64,000 nucleotides of DNA from Halarsenatibacter silvermanii (GCF_900103135.1 NZ_FNGO01000014.1:1-64000); one strand, 5' to 3'. Positions 17,105-25,448 are shown, counted from the stretch's first letter. A program made the numbers and translations. The notes: generated by a model from the letters alone, not told the origin.

Positions 17105-18559
17105 TCATGAAATGATTTCTGGATTGCCAGATAATATGCCGCTCAAGTTCTCCATCGGCTCCCCCACTTCCAGCCCGTACTCTGTTATCTCAAATTCTCT
17201 CAATTTTGTCTCAAAACTGCTCAACCTCTTTTTCAACACTCCAATCGCCTTCTGCATACCACCGCTGAGCTCTATATAGCGCAGAATAATCACATTATCC
17301 GCCAGATAACTGATCTGGTCATCGGTAACCTGGAAATCTCCGGTAATATTGGGAATCTCATTGGTCATGAGAATGGTAACATTATTATTGAAAAGAAACT
17401 TTCGCATCGAATCAAGAACTTTTATCAGATCATTTTTTCTCCAGTTCTCATCTTTAAAATGTGAATTAAAAGCTGTAATACTGTCGAGCATGACCAGTTT
17501 GGTGTCATTCTCCTCAACTTCTTTCTTAACACGATGAACGAAGAGTTCCGGAGAAATCTCCCCGCTATTGACTGAAAATAACTCCAGATTATTATTCTTG
17601 ACCATTTCTTCTATGGGTATATTGATGGATTTGGACCTCTGTTTTAAAATTTCTTTGCTCTCTTCCAGAAGATAAATAACAGATCTTTCTCCTCTTCCAG
17701 CCGCTTCCTTCATAAAAGTTAACCCCAGCGAGGTTTTACCAGAACCTGTGGGCCCGGTGATAATCGTATTCGTGCCCCTTTCGATTCCTCCATGCAGCAG
17801 TTTGTCGATTTCTGGGACACCTGAGGAGATAGTCTCCCTATCAGCTGCCATATCTTTATCAGGGGAAAAATCGGGGTTTAATCTGGGATAAACTTTCATC
17901 CCTTTCTCGTTCAAAATATAGGTATGTAATCCTCTAACAAAATCAGAACCTCTAATTTTGGCAATCGAAATTTTTCTCTCGTCACCCCGGGTTTTTAAAC
18001 TAATGATTCCATCGCTGATAAATTGCAGGTCATCATCGGGACGGCTGCCCACCTCCGATACCAGCATAGGGGTGGTTTCCATATCAGCCATTAATTTAAT
18101 CAGAGACTGAATATTTTTGCGAAACCGATAATCATCCGGAGATAAAAAGCGCAGCTGGGTTAATCCATCGATAAAAATTCTTTCTGGTTTCATGGCCTTT
18201 ATCTTTTTGGATATTTCCTCCAAAAGGGGCTGCTCTTCGACCTCAGCCGAGGGAAAGACACTGTAATCTTCCTTTTCTACAAACTGGCTGGAGGGACTCA
18301 AATCCAAAAATTCAATCTTTTGGATGGGAAAATCTCTTTTTTCGGCATTTCTTACAATTTTGGGTCTGGGCTCGGAAAGCGAGATAAATAAACGAGAGCT
18401 ATCTGTAGATAAATCAGCACATAGAAAGTGTAAACCCAGCGTAGTTTTTCCACTCCCAGCTCCTCCTCTCAACAGGTAAGCATCGCCAGGAATTAATCCT
18501 CCTTCCAGTATAGAATCCAGACCGTTTATTCCCGTAGATATCCTGCCCTCAACATCCAT
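17105..18559 (-). CDS. Double-domain KaiC-like RecA-superfamily ATPase
   Basis: A 484-residue protein with two tandem KaiC/RAD55-type ATPase domains. Domain 1 (about 1-235) has Walker A GGAGSGKTT at residues 32-40 and a hydrophobic Walker B (RIFIDGLTQL). Domain 2 (about 243-475) has GPTGSGKTS at about 268-276 and LVMLDSITAF. No kaiA or kaiB is nearby, so a circadian role is not implied. KaiC-like proteins of non-cyanobacteria often accompany signalling genes, and this one follows the c-di-GMP block in gene order. The start ATG at 18559 has AGGAG about 12 bases upstream. It is divergent from the AbiTii-domain gene. Confidence 0.85.
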   Translation of the reverse strand: MDVEGRISTGINGLDSILEGGLIPGDAYLLRGGAGSGKTTLGLHFLCADLSTDSSRLFISLSEPRPKIVRNAEKRDFPIQKIEFLDLSPSSQFVEKEDYSVFPSAEVEEQPLLEEISKKIKAMKPERIFIDGLTQLRFLSPDDYRFRKNIQSLIKLMADMETTPMLVSEVGSRPDDDLQFISDGIISLKTRGDERKISIAKIRGSDFVRGLHTYILNEKGMKVYPRLNPDFSPDKDMAADRETISSGVPEIDKLLHGGIERGTNTIITGPTGSGKTSLGLTFMKEAAGRGERSVIYLLEESKEILKQRSKSINIPIEEMVKNNNLELFSVNSGEISPELFVHRVKKEVEENDTKLVMLDSITAFNSHFKDENWRKNDLIKVLDSMRKFLFNNNVTILMTNEIPNITGDFQVTDDQISYLADNVIILRYIELSGGMQKAIGVLKKRLSSFETKLREFEITEYGLEVGEPMENLSGILSGNPEIIS

Positions 18560-18682
18560 ATCTTTAAAGATCTCCTAAAACAGCTAGTAGCTTTTATATA
18601 ATCAAAAAGCGTATACATTCATCAGGTCAAATGAATTCAGGCCATTATTAAAGTTGCTTTTATAAAACTATTATAACATGAT

Positions 18683-18711
18683 TTAGACAATCTACAAAGC
18701 TTTTATAGAAT
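18683..18711 (+). promoter_or_regulatory. Promoter candidate for the AbiTii-domain gene
   Basis: TTAGAC (18683-18688), a 17-base spacer and TAGAAT (18706-18711), about 25 bases before the TTG start at 18737. Confidence 0.35.
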
Positions 18712-18736
18712 AATATTGTCACCAGGGGGGGTTTAA

Positions 18737-19555
18737 TTGGAAAAGCGAGTGGAGTGGACAAAACTTTTATCTTGCCCATCGATATTTTTTCAGGCAGATT
18801 ATGAATTTGTGATATCTCTTATTATTCATGATATAATTACTAATGGTCTTAATATCATTAGAAATAAAACAACGGGAGTGTTGAAAATCAATACCGAAAT
18901 ACAGAGCCTTTTAAATGCCTGCAGCAGAACCGAAAACAGCATCCAGAACGTTCTCAGAAAAGCAGAATTGGCCGCCAAAAACAAAGGAGATAACGATTTT
19001 CTAAGATGGATCAAAAATGAACTCGAAGGATATCAGCAGAAAGAAGAGCTGCCTGACTTTAGAATAATAGAAGCTGATCTGGCAGTTTATGATGCTTTTC
19101 AGGGCTGGCAGATACTTCAACAAAGCGCGAAAGAAATCAACTCAGAAGCTGCTGAAGCCAGCATTAAAGAACCAGCTTCTGAGCTGGAAAGTGTGTTGGA
19201 GGAAAGTAAAGAAGAAGACGTTATGATCAGCATCGATATTCCCGAAGATATCGAAGAGGATCTGCGCAGCGAACTTAACCTCAAAGCCGATTTTGCTCAC
19301 GTGATCCGACCGCCCCAGCTTTCTATAATTCTGGAAGAGATCACCGGAAAAATTCACCGCTGGGCGCTGGAATCCTCGCCGGAGAAAGATGCCATAGAAG
19401 TTTGCCTATCTATGGATAAAATGTTAAAAGACCGGGAAAACAAAAAGAAACTGGCCGAAAAATTTTCCCGCTTATCAGAAATCCTGAAAAAAGAAAATAT
19501 GAATAAAGAAGCTCTCAAAGATAATCTCATGAGTGTCAAACGTCTGCTGGATTAA
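18737..19555 (+). CDS. AbiTii-domain protein
   Basis: A 272-residue soluble protein. Residues about 45-110 match the AbiTii pattern: a helical AELAAKNKGDNDFLRWIKNE segment, then LEGYQQKEELPDFRI, equivalent to the family's ELxGY..ELPxYR. AbiTii was named from an abortive-infection phage resistance locus, but the domain is widespread and its activity is not established. The remainder is helical and very acidic, ending in a coiled-coil-like stretch. The start is a TTG with a strong GGGGGG site 7 bases upstream. A terminator follows the stop. It is divergent from the KaiC-like gene, and nothing else nearby looks defensive. Confidence 0.65.
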   Translation: MEKRVEWTKLLSCPSIFFQADYEFVISLIIHDIITNGLNIIRNKTTGVLKINTEIQSLLNACSRTENSIQNVLRKAELAAKNKGDNDFLRWIKNELEGYQQKEELPDFRIIEADLAVYDAFQGWQILQQSAKEINSEAAEASIKEPASELESVLEESKEEDVMISIDIPEDIEEDLRSELNLKADFAHVIRPPQLSIILEEITGKIHRWALESSPEKDAIEVCLSMDKMLKDRENKKKLAEKFSRLSEILKKENMNKEALKDNLMSVKRLLD

Positions 19556-19605
19556 TATAAGCTGCCATCAAATAAAACCGCTTCTTTCCTGATGCAATCA
19601 GGTAT

Positions 19606-19635
19606 GCCACCCCGTTTTTAAAGGGGTGGCTTTTT
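19606..19635 (+). terminator. Rho-independent terminator after AbiTii gene
   Basis: GCCACCCC and GGGGTGGC (19606-19613 and 19623-19630) form a perfect 8-bp stem followed by TTTTT. It is 50 bases after the stop codon at 19555. Confidence 0.9.
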
Positions 19636-19664
19636 GATGCCCCAACGGGGTAATTTTATATGCC

Positions 19665-19850
19665 TCAGCCAGGTGAACCAGCTGCACCTGAAGTGCTGCA
19701 GGAAAGTAAACCTATTGAACCAAAGGTCTGCTTAACATTTTCGCTCCCGCATTCTGGACAGTTTATTTCCATACTATCACGTTCTTCCATGCTTGCTTCA
19801 ATTGTAAATTCTTCATCGCAATCTTTACAGACAAAGTTATAAGAAGGCAT
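19665..19850 (-). CDS. FmdB-family zinc ribbon protein
   Basis: A 61-residue protein with two CxxC knuckles, C8-C11 (FVCKDCDEEF) and C32-C35 (NCPECGSENV), the FmdB/CxxC_CXXC_SSSS zinc ribbon pattern. The tail is Ser/Gly/Ala-rich (SCSTSGAAGSPG), as in many members. FmdB was first seen with formamidase operons and proposed to regulate them; most copies have unknown function. It is a lone small gene with no obvious partner. Confidence 0.85.
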   Translation of the reverse strand: MPSYNFVCKDCDEEFTIEASMEERDSMEINCPECGSENVKQTFGSIGLLSCSTSGAAGSPG

Positions 19851-19960
19851 CTGTATATAATTCCCCCATTTAGTATTTTTAGCTTTTCAAACTCTATTAT
19901 ATTTCAATGACCTGTTATTCTCTGTTAAATAACCAACATGTTGAGTCCATGGCCTAAAAA

Positions 19961-20037
19961 TAATGCCCCCGGCTCAGAATGTGCCGGGGTGAGCGTGAGC
20001 TCAGTGATGAGCTCTCGCGAAAGGAGCGCAATTTTTT
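19961..20037. other. Structured intergenic element with competing hairpins
   Basis: Arms 19967-19973 and 19983-19989 (CCCCGGC/GCCGGGG) form one hairpin. GAGCTC at 19997-20002 pairs with GAGCTC at 20009-20014, extended by GCG/CGC across a T-T mismatch. A competing pairing, GCTC (20011-20014) with GAGC (20024-20027), precedes TTTTTT at 20032-20037 on the plus strand. On the minus strand the first hairpin is followed by GCATTATTTTTA, a plausible terminator for the methyltransferase-like gene. Whether the rest is an RNA element on the plus strand is open. Confidence 0.5.
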
Positions 20038-20131
20038 AACACGCCAATTTAACAGCTGAAAACAGGAAGATCTATTAAACCATGATAACCCTTAATTTTC
20101 CTGGCGCTGAAATCTTTTTCAAAAAAGATTT

Positions 20132-21025
20132 TTATTCCAGCAGATAAATATGATAACTTTTAGATATCTCCCTGGCAACCTCAGAGAGCTGCGGGATGCT
20201 GGTTTTTACCTTCTCACTTTTTGGTCCTAAAAATTTGCTGGCATGTTTTATGGCATTAAAAGTTATCAAATCCCAGAGATAACCCAGATCACTTTTATCC
20301 GGTTCACCGGGGCGGTCGCTATCGCCAGTAAAGTCTCTGTAATCGGGATCTGAACTATAAGTCATAAGATTAAAGACGTTGGCATCGCTGACTATATTCC
20401 AGCCGGATCTTTTGAGTGTCCCTCTAAAGAATGCCCGACGTCTGGATTTTTCAACATCCCAGTATTTCGGTTTATTCCATTTAAAACCTACGGCAAGCAC
20501 AGCCGCACCATATTTGGGCCGCAGACGTTCGAGAAATTTTCTGATATATGCTCCCCAGCCCATCTCTTTTACCAGCTCTTCATCGAAATAATCTCCCGCA
20601 TGATGGATAACGTTCTGACAGATAAGAACATCGGCATCCGGCAGAGAGTCCAATTTATCCAGATCAATCATCTTCTGCTCGAATTCAGCTCTCTCGGAAA
20701 GTTCCATAGCGGCTGCAATTTTTCGACCCATTGCCAGCATATCTTCCTTGATATCATAAATTTTTGCCTCTTCGGCCAGATCTTCATCGAGCAACGACAG
20801 GGAAAAATGCCCACAATTCCCACCTATATTTACAATATCTCTGAAATCACAGTCTTCAAAATATGATTTTATAAAGCTGCACCTGGCTTTAACTCCTTTA
20901 TAATCCGATTTATTCTCGAGATCCAGTCTGCGGGCCAGCCTTTCCGGCAGCTGCAGATATTCATACTGCTGCTCCTGCAGCAAAATTTCCCTCAATTTTG
21001 CCTCGTTCATACTTTCGTGCTTCAT
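20132..21025 (-). CDS. Class I SAM-dependent methyltransferase-like protein
   Basis: A 297-residue protein. A Rossmann methyltransferase motif I is seen as IVNIGGNCGHFSLSLL (about residues 64-79), then an acidic residue ending beta-2 (IYDIKEDML) and motif IV-like DADVLICQNVIHH. The C-terminal third (WDVEKSRRRAFFRGTLKRSGW onward) is specific and unrecognised. Substrate unknown. The N-terminal helix has a run of Gln/Glu (LLQEQQYEYLQLPERLARRL). The start is ATG 21025, with GGGAGG 8 bases upstream; an earlier in-frame start at 21049 is less well placed. It is transcribed alone. Confidence 0.65.
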   Translation of the reverse strand: MKHESMNEAKLREILLQEQQYEYLQLPERLARRLDLENKSDYKGVKARCSFIKSYFEDCDFRDIVNIGGNCGHFSLSLLDEDLAEEAKIYDIKEDMLAMGRKIAAAMELSERAEFEQKMIDLDKLDSLPDADVLICQNVIHHAGDYFDEELVKEMGWGAYIRKFLERLRPKYGAAVLAVGFKWNKPKYWDVEKSRRRAFFRGTLKRSGWNIVSDANVFNLMTYSSDPDYRDFTGDSDRPGEPDKSDLGYLWDLITFNAIKHASKFLGPKSEKVKTSIPQLSEVAREISKSYHIYLLE

Positions 21026-21126
21026 AACATTCGCCTCCCTGAGAGTCAAAAATCCTGATCCTTAATTATATCGGTGAATATATAAAAAAACATTGTACCT
21101 TGACTAAAATCAAGCTGCCTGACTTT

Positions 21127-22428
21127 TTATTCAGGGCCTGTTTTTACACTGTGAGCAGCTTTTCCGAGTTCAGTCCTGCTCACCAGAGACTCTCTATAAA
21201 TAGTATCACTTCTGGCGACCCAGGCTGATGTCAAAGTAACTATGGCCGCCGGCTTCATCATCTCCACTCCAAACATCTCGCCTGCCATAATCAAAGTTGT
21301 GACAGGTATATGAGCTGCACTTCCCAGCCCTCCCACAGCACAGGCAGTAACTATAGCCAGTGGAAAGGGATAATTAACAAGACCGGATACAATTCCGCCG
21401 GTCAAAGCTCCTATAGTCAGACTGGGGGCCACAACTCCTCCGCTGCCTCCGCTGCCTATGGTAAAGCTTGTAGCCAGTATTTTACCAAACAGCAGCGCCA
21501 GCAGGAAAAAAATCGAAATATCATGTTGTACCGATATCTTTTCCACCAGTGAAATACCCGTTCCCAGAACCAGAGGAGTCATAAATACAGCTGTCAGGCC
21601 CGTCAGAGCACCTCCGATGGTCGTCTTCACATACTGCGGAAGATCATACTTTTCGTTTAATTCCTCATAACCATAAAGGGTCTTAACATAAATTAGACTC
21701 ACCAATCCCACCAGAATGCCTATTCCCACAAAAAGGAGTATATCTCTTTCCGGAATGAAAGCATAACCATCGGGAATAGGAAAAGTAAAAAGCCTCGTCT
21801 GACCTAAAATTACAGCATAAACATAAAAAGCGGTTATGCTCGAGACAAAGCTGATAAAAAGTGTGTTATACTCCACATCATCCATATAGAGAACTTCGGC
21901 TCCAAATACTCCCCCGGCTAAAGGGGCGGTGAAAATAGCTCCAAAAGACGCCCCCATACCGCAGACTACAATTTTTCTCATGTCTTTAAGACTAACTCCC
22001 AGCTTATCTCCTATAAAATAACCGATGCCGCCTCCCATCTGCACGGTCGGCCCCTCTCTTCCAGCCGAACCGCCAAAAGCTATGGTAAATACACTGGCAA
22101 GCAGTTTGATGGGCACTACAATTACATTGACCCTGCCCCAGTTATCGTTATACGACTTGATGATAGCATCCGTTCCGTGACCGGCAGCTTCAGGAGCAAA
22201 GGTGCCTGTAAGAAAACCGCTGGCAAAAAGGCCGATCACCGGCATAAAAAATACAAAATTGGTCTCTTTAATGCCGGCCAGCATATCAATGCTCCAGTTT
22301 AAGGTCGCGGTGAAAACCACAGCCGCCAGTCCCACGGCGAGACCTACGATAATTGCTATAATTGTCCATCTGCCGATATATATCAAAGAACCAAAAGTTT
22401 CTCTGGTGTCTTTTCCGGGTTTTAACAT
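21127..22428 (-). CDS. ClC-family chloride channel/antiporter
   Basis: A 433-residue polytopic membrane protein. The anion-selectivity motif GREGPTVQMGGG (about residues 123-134) retains the gating glutamate. The late GSGGVVAPSLTIGA (about 326-339) matches GGxxxPxLxxG. The first family motif, usually GSGIPE, is altered to GHGTDAI, which may change anion preference. No C-terminal CBS domain is present. The gating Glu favours an H+/anion antiporter, but channel activity is possible. GGAGG lies 8 bases upstream of the ATG. The TrkA gene is directly upstream on the same strand (38-base gap), suggesting a joint ion-homeostasis operon. Confidence 0.9.
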   Translation of the reverse strand: MLKPGKDTRETFGSLIYIGRWTIIAIIVGLAVGLAAVVFTATLNWSIDMLAGIKETNFVFFMPVIGLFASGFLTGTFAPEAAGHGTDAIIKSYNDNWGRVNVIVVPIKLLASVFTIAFGGSAGREGPTVQMGGGIGYFIGDKLGVSLKDMRKIVVCGMGASFGAIFTAPLAGGVFGAEVLYMDDVEYNTLFISFVSSITAFYVYAVILGQTRLFTFPIPDGYAFIPERDILLFVGIGILVGLVSLIYVKTLYGYEELNEKYDLPQYVKTTIGGALTGLTAVFMTPLVLGTGISLVEKISVQHDISIFFLLALLFGKILATSFTIGSGGSGGVVAPSLTIGALTGGIVSGLVNYPFPLAIVTACAVGGLGSAAHIPVTTLIMAGEMFGVEMMKPAAIVTLTSAWVARSDTIYRESLVSRTELGKAAHSVKTGPE

Positions 22429-22466
22429 GGAATCAACCTCCAGGAATTGGCGGTTTTAATATTAAA

Positions 22467-23135
22467 TTAAAATTTGATGAGTTTCTGCTTGATTTTTGAT
22501 TTTTCCTCGCGAGAAAGATATATTATTTCGTCTCCTGCTTTAATTGACTCAATTTCGTTGGCCATGTTATATTTACCCTTTCTAATAATCAATACCGGAC
22601 AGACACTATCATGAGTATACTTTTCACTGAAGCTTTCACATGCAGTGCCGATCAATTCGGATCCCTCTTCCACTTCTGTGACATTAAACTGAATTTCATT
22701 ATACATATTTTCTACCATTTTAACAAAATCAATACCCTGCAGTCTGGTTATAATCTCGGCCGAAAGAGCATCGGAAGGCTGAAGTATATAATCAAAATCC
22801 ATCAGCTCAGCCAATTCCTGATAATCATGGTTGTTAACCTTGGCAATAACCCTATTCAACCCCATTTTCTTGGCCGCTTTAGCAGCCAGAAGGTTGGCAT
22901 GGTCACTGCTGGTCACTGCTATAAAAACATCCGAATCAGCCACTCCTGCTTCCTCCAGGTTGCTGGGATAGGTAGCATCACCCCAGACAATCTTCACGTT
23001 TGAATATTTTTCAGAAACCCTCTCACAGACCTCTGCATCCTCATCGATCAATACAATCTCGTGTTCATTATTCTGTTGAAAAAACTTCATCAGCTTCTGC
23101 CCTGTTTTATGACCGCCGGCGATAACTATCTTCAT
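22467..23135 (-). CDS. TrkA/KtrA-family potassium uptake regulator
   Basis: A 222-residue cytoplasmic gating subunit with one RCK_N domain (dinucleotide motif IVIAGGHKTGQKL at residues 3-15; GHKTG replaces the usual GxGxxG) and an RCK_C domain in the last 85 residues. Such proteins form an octameric ring on a TrkH/KtrB K+ channel and respond to NAD(H), ATP or c-di-AMP. No trkH/ktrB is in the window. The altered glycine motif could weaken nucleotide binding. It precedes the ClC gene by 38 bases in the direction of transcription. The intergenic stretch upstream to 23458 shows nothing definite. Confidence 0.85.
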   Translation of the reverse strand: MKIVIAGGHKTGQKLMKFFQQNNEHEIVLIDEDAEVCERVSEKYSNVKIVWGDATYPSNLEEAGVADSDVFIAVTSSDHANLLAAKAAKKMGLNRVIAKVNNHDYQELAELMDFDYILQPSDALSAEIITRLQGIDFVKMVENMYNEIQFNVTEVEEGSELIGTACESFSEKYTHDSVCPVLIIRKGKYNMANEIESIKAGDEIIYLSREEKSKIKQKLIKF

Positions 23136-23458
23136 TGATAGTCCCCCTCAAAATTTTTTGCTAATCCTTTTTGATCGTCAACTTATATTTTCGAAATAAT
23201 TTTATTCACAAAAATTAAAATCTTTATAATGAATTCTATTTGCCTGTAAAAGATAATATCACAAATATGGCTTTTTTCAAGAAAGAAAAATACATATTTT
23301 TGTGAACTATTTGGGATAAACTGTAGAGTCAGTATAACATAAAATTCAGTCGGGGAAAATTAATTCCTGCTATTTTTCCGATAAAAATTTAATTTAAAGC
23401 CTTTCAGCGCCCAAAACAGGGAAATTTCCCGACATAAAAAATAATTGGGCAAAAAGAC

Positions 23459-23487
23459 TTGACTAACCTGCAGGGGTGTGTTATTGT
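23459..23487 (+). promoter_or_regulatory. Sigma-A-type promoter of cold-shock gene
   Basis: TTGACT (23459-23464), 17 bases, TATTGT (23482-23487). The predicted leader is about 58 bases. It contains a hairpin from TCGGGC (23496-23501) and GCCCGA (23522-23527), just before the ribosome site AAGGAGG at 23535-23541; cold-shock leaders commonly fold this way. Confidence 0.6.
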
Positions 23488-23551
23488 TTATGTTGTCGGG
23501 CAGAAAAAATATTGCTTAACCGCCCGATTACTACAAGGAGGAATAATTTAA

Positions 23552-23755
23552 ATGATTTACACAGGTACAGTTAAGTGGTTTGATGACAAAAAAGGTTTTG
23601 GCTTTATCGAAAGAGAATCTGGCGACGATGTTTTTGTTCACTTTTCCGAAATTGAGCAGGACGGTTACAAAAGTCTTGAAGACGGTCAGGATGTAGAGTT
23701 CGAAGTAGTTGACGGTGAACGCGGTCCCCGCGCAGAAAACGTGGTTGCTGTATAA
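23552..23755 (+). CDS. Cold-shock protein (CSD family)
   Basis: A 67-residue single cold-shock domain. Both nucleic-acid motifs are complete: RNP1 as KKGFGFI (residues 12-18) and RNP2 as DVFVHF (about 27-32). It binds single-stranded RNA/DNA and acts as an RNA chaperone. Compared with B. subtilis CspB it is similar in length and highly acidic. It is monocistronic, with a strong promoter, a structured leader and a terminator about 95 bases after the stop. Confidence 0.96.
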   Translation: MIYTGTVKWFDDKKGFGFIERESGDDVFVHFSEIEQDGYKSLEDGQDVEFEVVDGERGPRAENVVAV

Positions 23756-23846
23756 ATAAGTAAATAATCATCGTCTAAATATATATAATATCAGCTGTCT
23801 GAAGCACTTCCGGGCTACATAAGCCTGAAAGTCCAGTCAAACAGCA

Positions 23847-23876
23847 AAACCCTGCCCTGACGGGCAGGGTTTTTTC
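23847..23876. terminator. Bidirectional rho-independent terminator
   Basis: AAAACCCTGCCC and GGGCAGGGTTTT flank a short loop, with T tracts on both strands. It serves the cold-shock gene on the plus strand and the larC/small peptide unit on the minus strand. Confidence 0.92.
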
Positions 23877-23898
23877 ATTGCATTGCATTTTGCAGGTT

Positions 23899-24012
23899 TT
23901 AACCTGTGGTTCTTTTTGTTATCAGCTGATAGATATCGTATAAAATCACTATCATGATAATAATGGCTGGAAGATATAAGAAAACGCAAAAAGAACCTAA
24001 CCTTTTTTTCAA
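23899..24012 (-). CDS. 37-residue membrane peptide coupled to larC
   Basis: A 37-codon reading frame too short for usual gene callers. It begins with TTG at 24012, overlapping the larC stop (the TG of TTG and TGA is shared). AAGGAG (24018-24023) is 5 bases upstream, inside larC. The peptide starts MKKR, has one hydrophobic span of about 24 residues rich in Ile/Leu/Val (residues 7-31, including FLYLPAIIIMIVILY) and ends with a basic tail ITKRTTG. This is a plausible single-span inner-membrane peptide. The terminator at 23847 follows it. A damaged copy of its core lies after larB (25391-25448). Function unknown. Confidence 0.5.
   Translation of the reverse strand: MKKRLGSFCVFLYLPAIIIMIVILYDIYQLITKRTTG
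23918..23975 (-). repeat. 58-bp direct repeat flanking larC, copy 1
   Basis: Matches 25391-25448 at 53 of 58 positions in the same orientation. This copy lies within the 37-codon frame and encodes its membrane span. Confidence 0.9.
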
Positions 24013-25247
24013 GACTGCTCCTTATCAAACTGACACAGGGCATCCCTGTATATTCTTTTAAGAGGTATCCCGTGTTTTTCGGCCAGAGCTCGGCAGTCCT
24101 CGTACTCAGGGGCGACATTCAATAATTCACCATTATCAAGGGCTATTTTCAATTTCACCGTTCCCCATTTCGTCTCCACCCGAATTATCTCCCTTTTTAA
24201 GCATCTTCTTTCTATAGAACTTTCCACCCTCACTCCCAGAGAACTCGTTTCTTCAAGTATGAGTTTAGAAATTTTTTCCACATCTTCATCTGCACACAGT
24301 ACATTTAAAATATGACCGGGTCTGTTCTTTTTCATCTGCACAGGAATAAGATAAACATCGAGCGCACCAGCAGACAGGATGGTTTTCATAACATGCTGAT
24401 AAAATTCAGGGTTCATGTCATCTATATTGGTGGAAATCCTGGTTACCTGCTGTATTTGAGTTTTATCCGGGCCATCTTTATAATCGCTTTCTTCCACAAA
24501 ATCTCCTGTGGTCACCCTCAACAAATTTGGTATTTCAAGATTTTTAGTTCCGGCTCCATAACCGGTGGATTTAACCTTTAGCTCAGGCATCTCATCAAAT
24601 CTATCGGCAAGTGTGGTAATCACCGCCGCCCCGGTCGGTGTCACCATTTCAGCGTCTATCCCACGGGAAAATACAGGCACTCCCTTCAATAATTCGAGTG
24701 TAGCTGGCGCCGGCACCGGCAGGCTGCCGTGAGCACAATCGACAAATCCTGTACCGGTGTGCAGCGGAGAGGCCACTATCCTTTCAATTCCCAGCATATC
24801 GAGACCTATAACCGCTCCTGCTATATCCACTATAGCATCTACAGCGCCGACTTCATGGAAGTGAACCTTATCAGGCGGAAGATCATGTACCCTGCCTTCC
24901 GCTCTGGCCAGACGGCTAAAAATATTAATTATGTCCTCTTTAATTTTGCTCGAAAATTCGCTGTTATTGATCAGTTCCTCAATATCTTCCAGGTGTCGGA
25001 CTCTAACTTCCGATTTTTTCTGTTTGCCAGCAGAAGATTCACAGCCTGTATTCAAAAGATCGACTCGAACATATTGTGCACTGATACCGCTGCGCTTAAC
25101 TTTTTCGATCTCCAGCAAATACTCCTCAGAAATCCCCAGTTTGTCCAGTTCCTGCTCCCAGGACTCCCTATCAAGTCCCAGGTCAAGAAGAGCCCCCAGA
25201 ACCATATTGCCGCTTATCCCCGAAAAACAGTTAAAATAAGCATCCAA
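24009..25247 (-). CDS. larC: Nickel-pincer cofactor biosynthesis protein LarC
   Basis: A 412-residue LarC. LarC is the CTP-dependent enzyme that inserts nickel into pyridinium-3,5-bisthiocarboxylate mononucleotide, making the pincer cofactor of lactate racemase and relatives. The family start YFNCFSGISGNMVLGALLDLG-like segment (residues 4-24) is intact. The metal-rich DLPPDKVHFHEVGAVDAIVD (about 117-136) and the C-terminal CTP-hydrolase half with TNIDDMNPEFY (about 275-285) are also present. Here the protein is one continuous frame, not the LarC1/LarC2 frameshift form. larB is upstream in the same direction; larA and larE are not in the window. Confidence 0.93.
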   Translation of the reverse strand: MDAYFNCFSGISGNMVLGALLDLGLDRESWEQELDKLGISEEYLLEIEKVKRSGISAQYVRVDLLNTGCESSAGKQKKSEVRVRHLEDIEELINNSEFSSKIKEDIINIFSRLARAEGRVHDLPPDKVHFHEVGAVDAIVDIAGAVIGLDMLGIERIVASPLHTGTGFVDCAHGSLPVPAPATLELLKGVPVFSRGIDAEMVTPTGAAVITTLADRFDEMPELKVKSTGYGAGTKNLEIPNLLRVTTGDFVEESDYKDGPDKTQIQQVTRISTNIDDMNPEFYQHVMKTILSAGALDVYLIPVQMKKNRPGHILNVLCADEDVEKISKLILEETSSLGVRVESSIERRCLKREIIRVETKWGTVKLKIALDNGELLNVAPEYEDCRALAEKHGIPLKRIYRDALCQFDKEQS

Positions 25248-25390
25248 AATATTTAACCTCCTGTATCTTTTTTCGTCCGATGGCTTCTCTGCTATCTCTC
25301 AATCTATTTTCTTTATTGATACTGCCCTGTCATTATCCCCAAATGCAGTTCAAATTCTTTCGGAGAAGCTCTCATCTTTAGCTTTTTCTT

Positions 25391-25448
25391 GTTATCAGTT
25401 GCTAGATATCGTATAAAATTACTATCATGACAATAATAGCTGGAAGAT
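25391..25448 (-). pseudogene. Relic copy of the larC-coupled membrane peptide (direct repeat copy 2)
   Basis: 53 of 58 bases match 23918-23975. Translated in the equivalent frame it reads LPAIIVMIVILYDI and then TAG, where the intact copy has a Tyr codon. An in-frame TAA lies just upstream and there is no start or ribosome site. It sits 19 bases after the larB stop and 143 bases before the larC start, so it looks like a decayed duplicate. Confidence 0.6.

Noticed and set aside
17105-18559. Circadian clock KaiC
   Set aside because: No kaiA or kaiB and a non-cyanobacterial setting; called KaiC-like only.
19961-20037. Known riboswitch at the structured element
   Set aside because: None of the conserved cores of the riboswitch classes I know was recognised, and no plus-strand gene follows.
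23837-24118. 93-codon minus-strand frame over the larC end
   Set aside because: It crosses larC and the terminator in a different frame. The coupled 37-codon frame there is better supported.
24729-25256. 175-codon plus-strand frame opposite larC
   Set aside because: Antisense shadow of an intact LarC, no motif.
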